Origin: Solirubrobacter ginsenosidimutans
Lineage (GTDB): Bacteria > Actinomycetota > Thermoleophilia > Solirubrobacterales > Solirubrobacteraceae
Assembly: GCF_027587205.1 (NCBI RefSeq)
Contig: NZ_JAPDOD010000042.1
Coordinates: forward strand, 1-64,000
Reading direction: 5' to 3'
Length of the DNA stretch: 64,000 nucleotides
Shown: piece after piece, positions 63,485 through 64,000 of the stretch
Position numbering within the stretch: the first letter of the stretch is position 1
How the letters are laid out: each line of letters begins with the position of its first letter
Translations under genes and position numbers: made by a program
The notes under the pieces: model-generated
Told to the model about the DNA's origin: nothing
The model's database searches: none
Seen by the model: only the letters and a program-made list of their open reading frames with translations

Positions 63485-64000
63485 AGCAGGTGGCGTGGAC
63501 GGTGACGCCCTCGCCGACGACCAGCTCGAGCTCACCCTCGGTGTGGCGCGGGTGCTCGAGCACCGGGTAGCAGCCCGGCTCGGCGATCGCGACGTCCACG
63601 CCGTTGGCGGTCACCATGCCGAGGCCCTCGGCGACGATCCACACGCCACCCGCGGCGTACGGCCCGGAGTAGGCGCCCGGCTGATCCGGTGTCGGGGTCG
63701 CCACCATCGCGTCGGCGGCCTCTTCCGGCCGGATCGGCGCGACCGGATCGCGCTCCACACCCAGCAAAGACTGGATCTCGAGCTCGGTCTCCACGTACCC
63801 GCCCTCGCCGTAGTGCAGCGAATGCAGCACATGCCCGGTCTCCGACGGCGCCCACAGATAGCGCGCGGGCCAGCCCTCGTTGCCGTAGATGTCCCACACC
63901 TCGAGGTCGGTGTCGATCGCCACCGGCCAGGGGATCTCCAGGCGCTCCACGGCGCGGCGGACGTTCTCCTCGGAGCGCGCCGGGAGGAACCCGCCGGTGT
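63462..64000 (-). CDS. Thioredoxin-like (redoxin) protein, N-terminus cut by window end
   Basis: The C-terminal part, at least 179 residues, of a longer protein that runs off the right edge. GGFLPARSEENVRRAVERL then IPWPVAIDTDLEVWDIYGN and WPARYLW match the second half of a thioredoxin-fold redoxin like the C-terminal domain of DipZ/TlpA proteins. A further beta-rich domain follows (GVWIVAEGLGMVTANGV ... TVHATCFTLGLAA), also as in DipZ-type proteins. The CxxC active site and any membrane part would lie beyond 64000. The apparent GTG 63950 is internal. Confidence 0.8.
   Translation of the reverse strand, partial: TGGFLPARSEENVRRAVERLEIPWPVAIDTDLEVWDIYGNEGWPARYLWAPSETGHVLHSLHYGEGGYVETELEIQSLLGVERDPVAPIRPEEAADAMVATPTPDQPGAYSGPYAAGGVWIVAEGLGMVTANGVDVAIAEPGCYPVLEHPRHTEGELELVVGEGVTVHATCFTLGLAA

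Noticed and set aside
63462..63950. Treating the last minus-strand frame as a complete 162-aa protein
   Set aside because: The frame stays open to the window end and upstream codons continue the redoxin fold, so the gene is cut by the edge.

Overview
The window is very GC-rich, gene-dense DNA with no rRNA, tRNA, CRISPR array or insertion sequence that I could see. Codon bias, GTG/TTG starts, frequent leaderless-looking promoters (TAnnnT 6-10 nt before the start codon) and the gene content point to an actinobacterium. The content includes tandem fungalysins, a PHP-glycosyltransferase fusion, secreted proteins with TCxxxC tail domains, and a bacterial nitric oxide synthase. The best guess is the Solirubrobacterales (Thermoleophilia), e.g. 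Solirubrobacter or Conexibacter; this is inference from gene content, not a phylogenetic test. No gap between genes exceeds 200 bp, so no long stretch is left unexplained.

Layout. 0.2-5.8 kb: GT4 glycosyltransferase, PHP-GT4 fusion and a GH31 glycosidase (glycan metabolism), with a tandem palindromic repeat in the 5' part of the first gene. 5.8-12.1 kb: secreted Ig/MopE-type protein, phosphodiester glycosidase, SIMPL protein, an OmpR/HK two-component pair and a TAXI binding lipoprotein. 12.2-17.1 kb: secreted M14 carboxypeptidase, CDF metal exporter, GT4. 17.2-23.6 kb: glutamate synthase operon gltB-gltD plus a GlsB/YeaQ membrane protein. 23.6-31.1 kb: M28 peptidase, SDR, DUF1810, ankyrin gene bracketed by two large palindromes, cysteine-desulfurase-like protein, Nudix, FMO, and a secreted glycosidase-like protein. 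31.1-38.2 kb: SRPBCC/TetR divergent pair and two tandem secreted fungalysins. 38.2-43.7 kb: two lipocalin-like proteins, HAD, FxsA, STAS, MIP18/SufT-like, and nitric oxide synthase oxygenase. 43.7-57.6 kb: secreted protein, WS/DGAT, TauE, APC permease, acyl-CoA dehydrogenase, QC-like M28 lipoprotein, a 1230-aa glycosidase-phosphoesterase fusion, group II decarboxylase, ispH. 57.6-64 kb: two paralogous membrane proteins, DedA/TVP38, Clp_N + small HTH pair, two metallophosphoesterases, CoA-transferase and a redoxin cut by the window end.

Genes are packed extremely tightly. Same-strand neighbours often overlap by ATGA/GTGA/TGATG. Of 13 convergent pairs, ten overlap at their stop codons, two are 3-14 bp apart, and the only one with a real gap carries a perfect palindrome. 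Several divergent pairs have start codons only 24-31 bp apart with -10 elements back to back.

Most interesting items: a symmetric four-site GTTn(2-4)AAC operator array between the HTH/Clp_N pair and a phosphoesterase; GGGGTCTGRCCCC-core palindromes that supply stop codons to two genes and flank an ankyrin gene; recurrent reuse of a TAG stop codon as the start of the next gene's -10 box; an orphan NOS oxygenase; and a shared C-terminal module on two unrelated secreted proteins.
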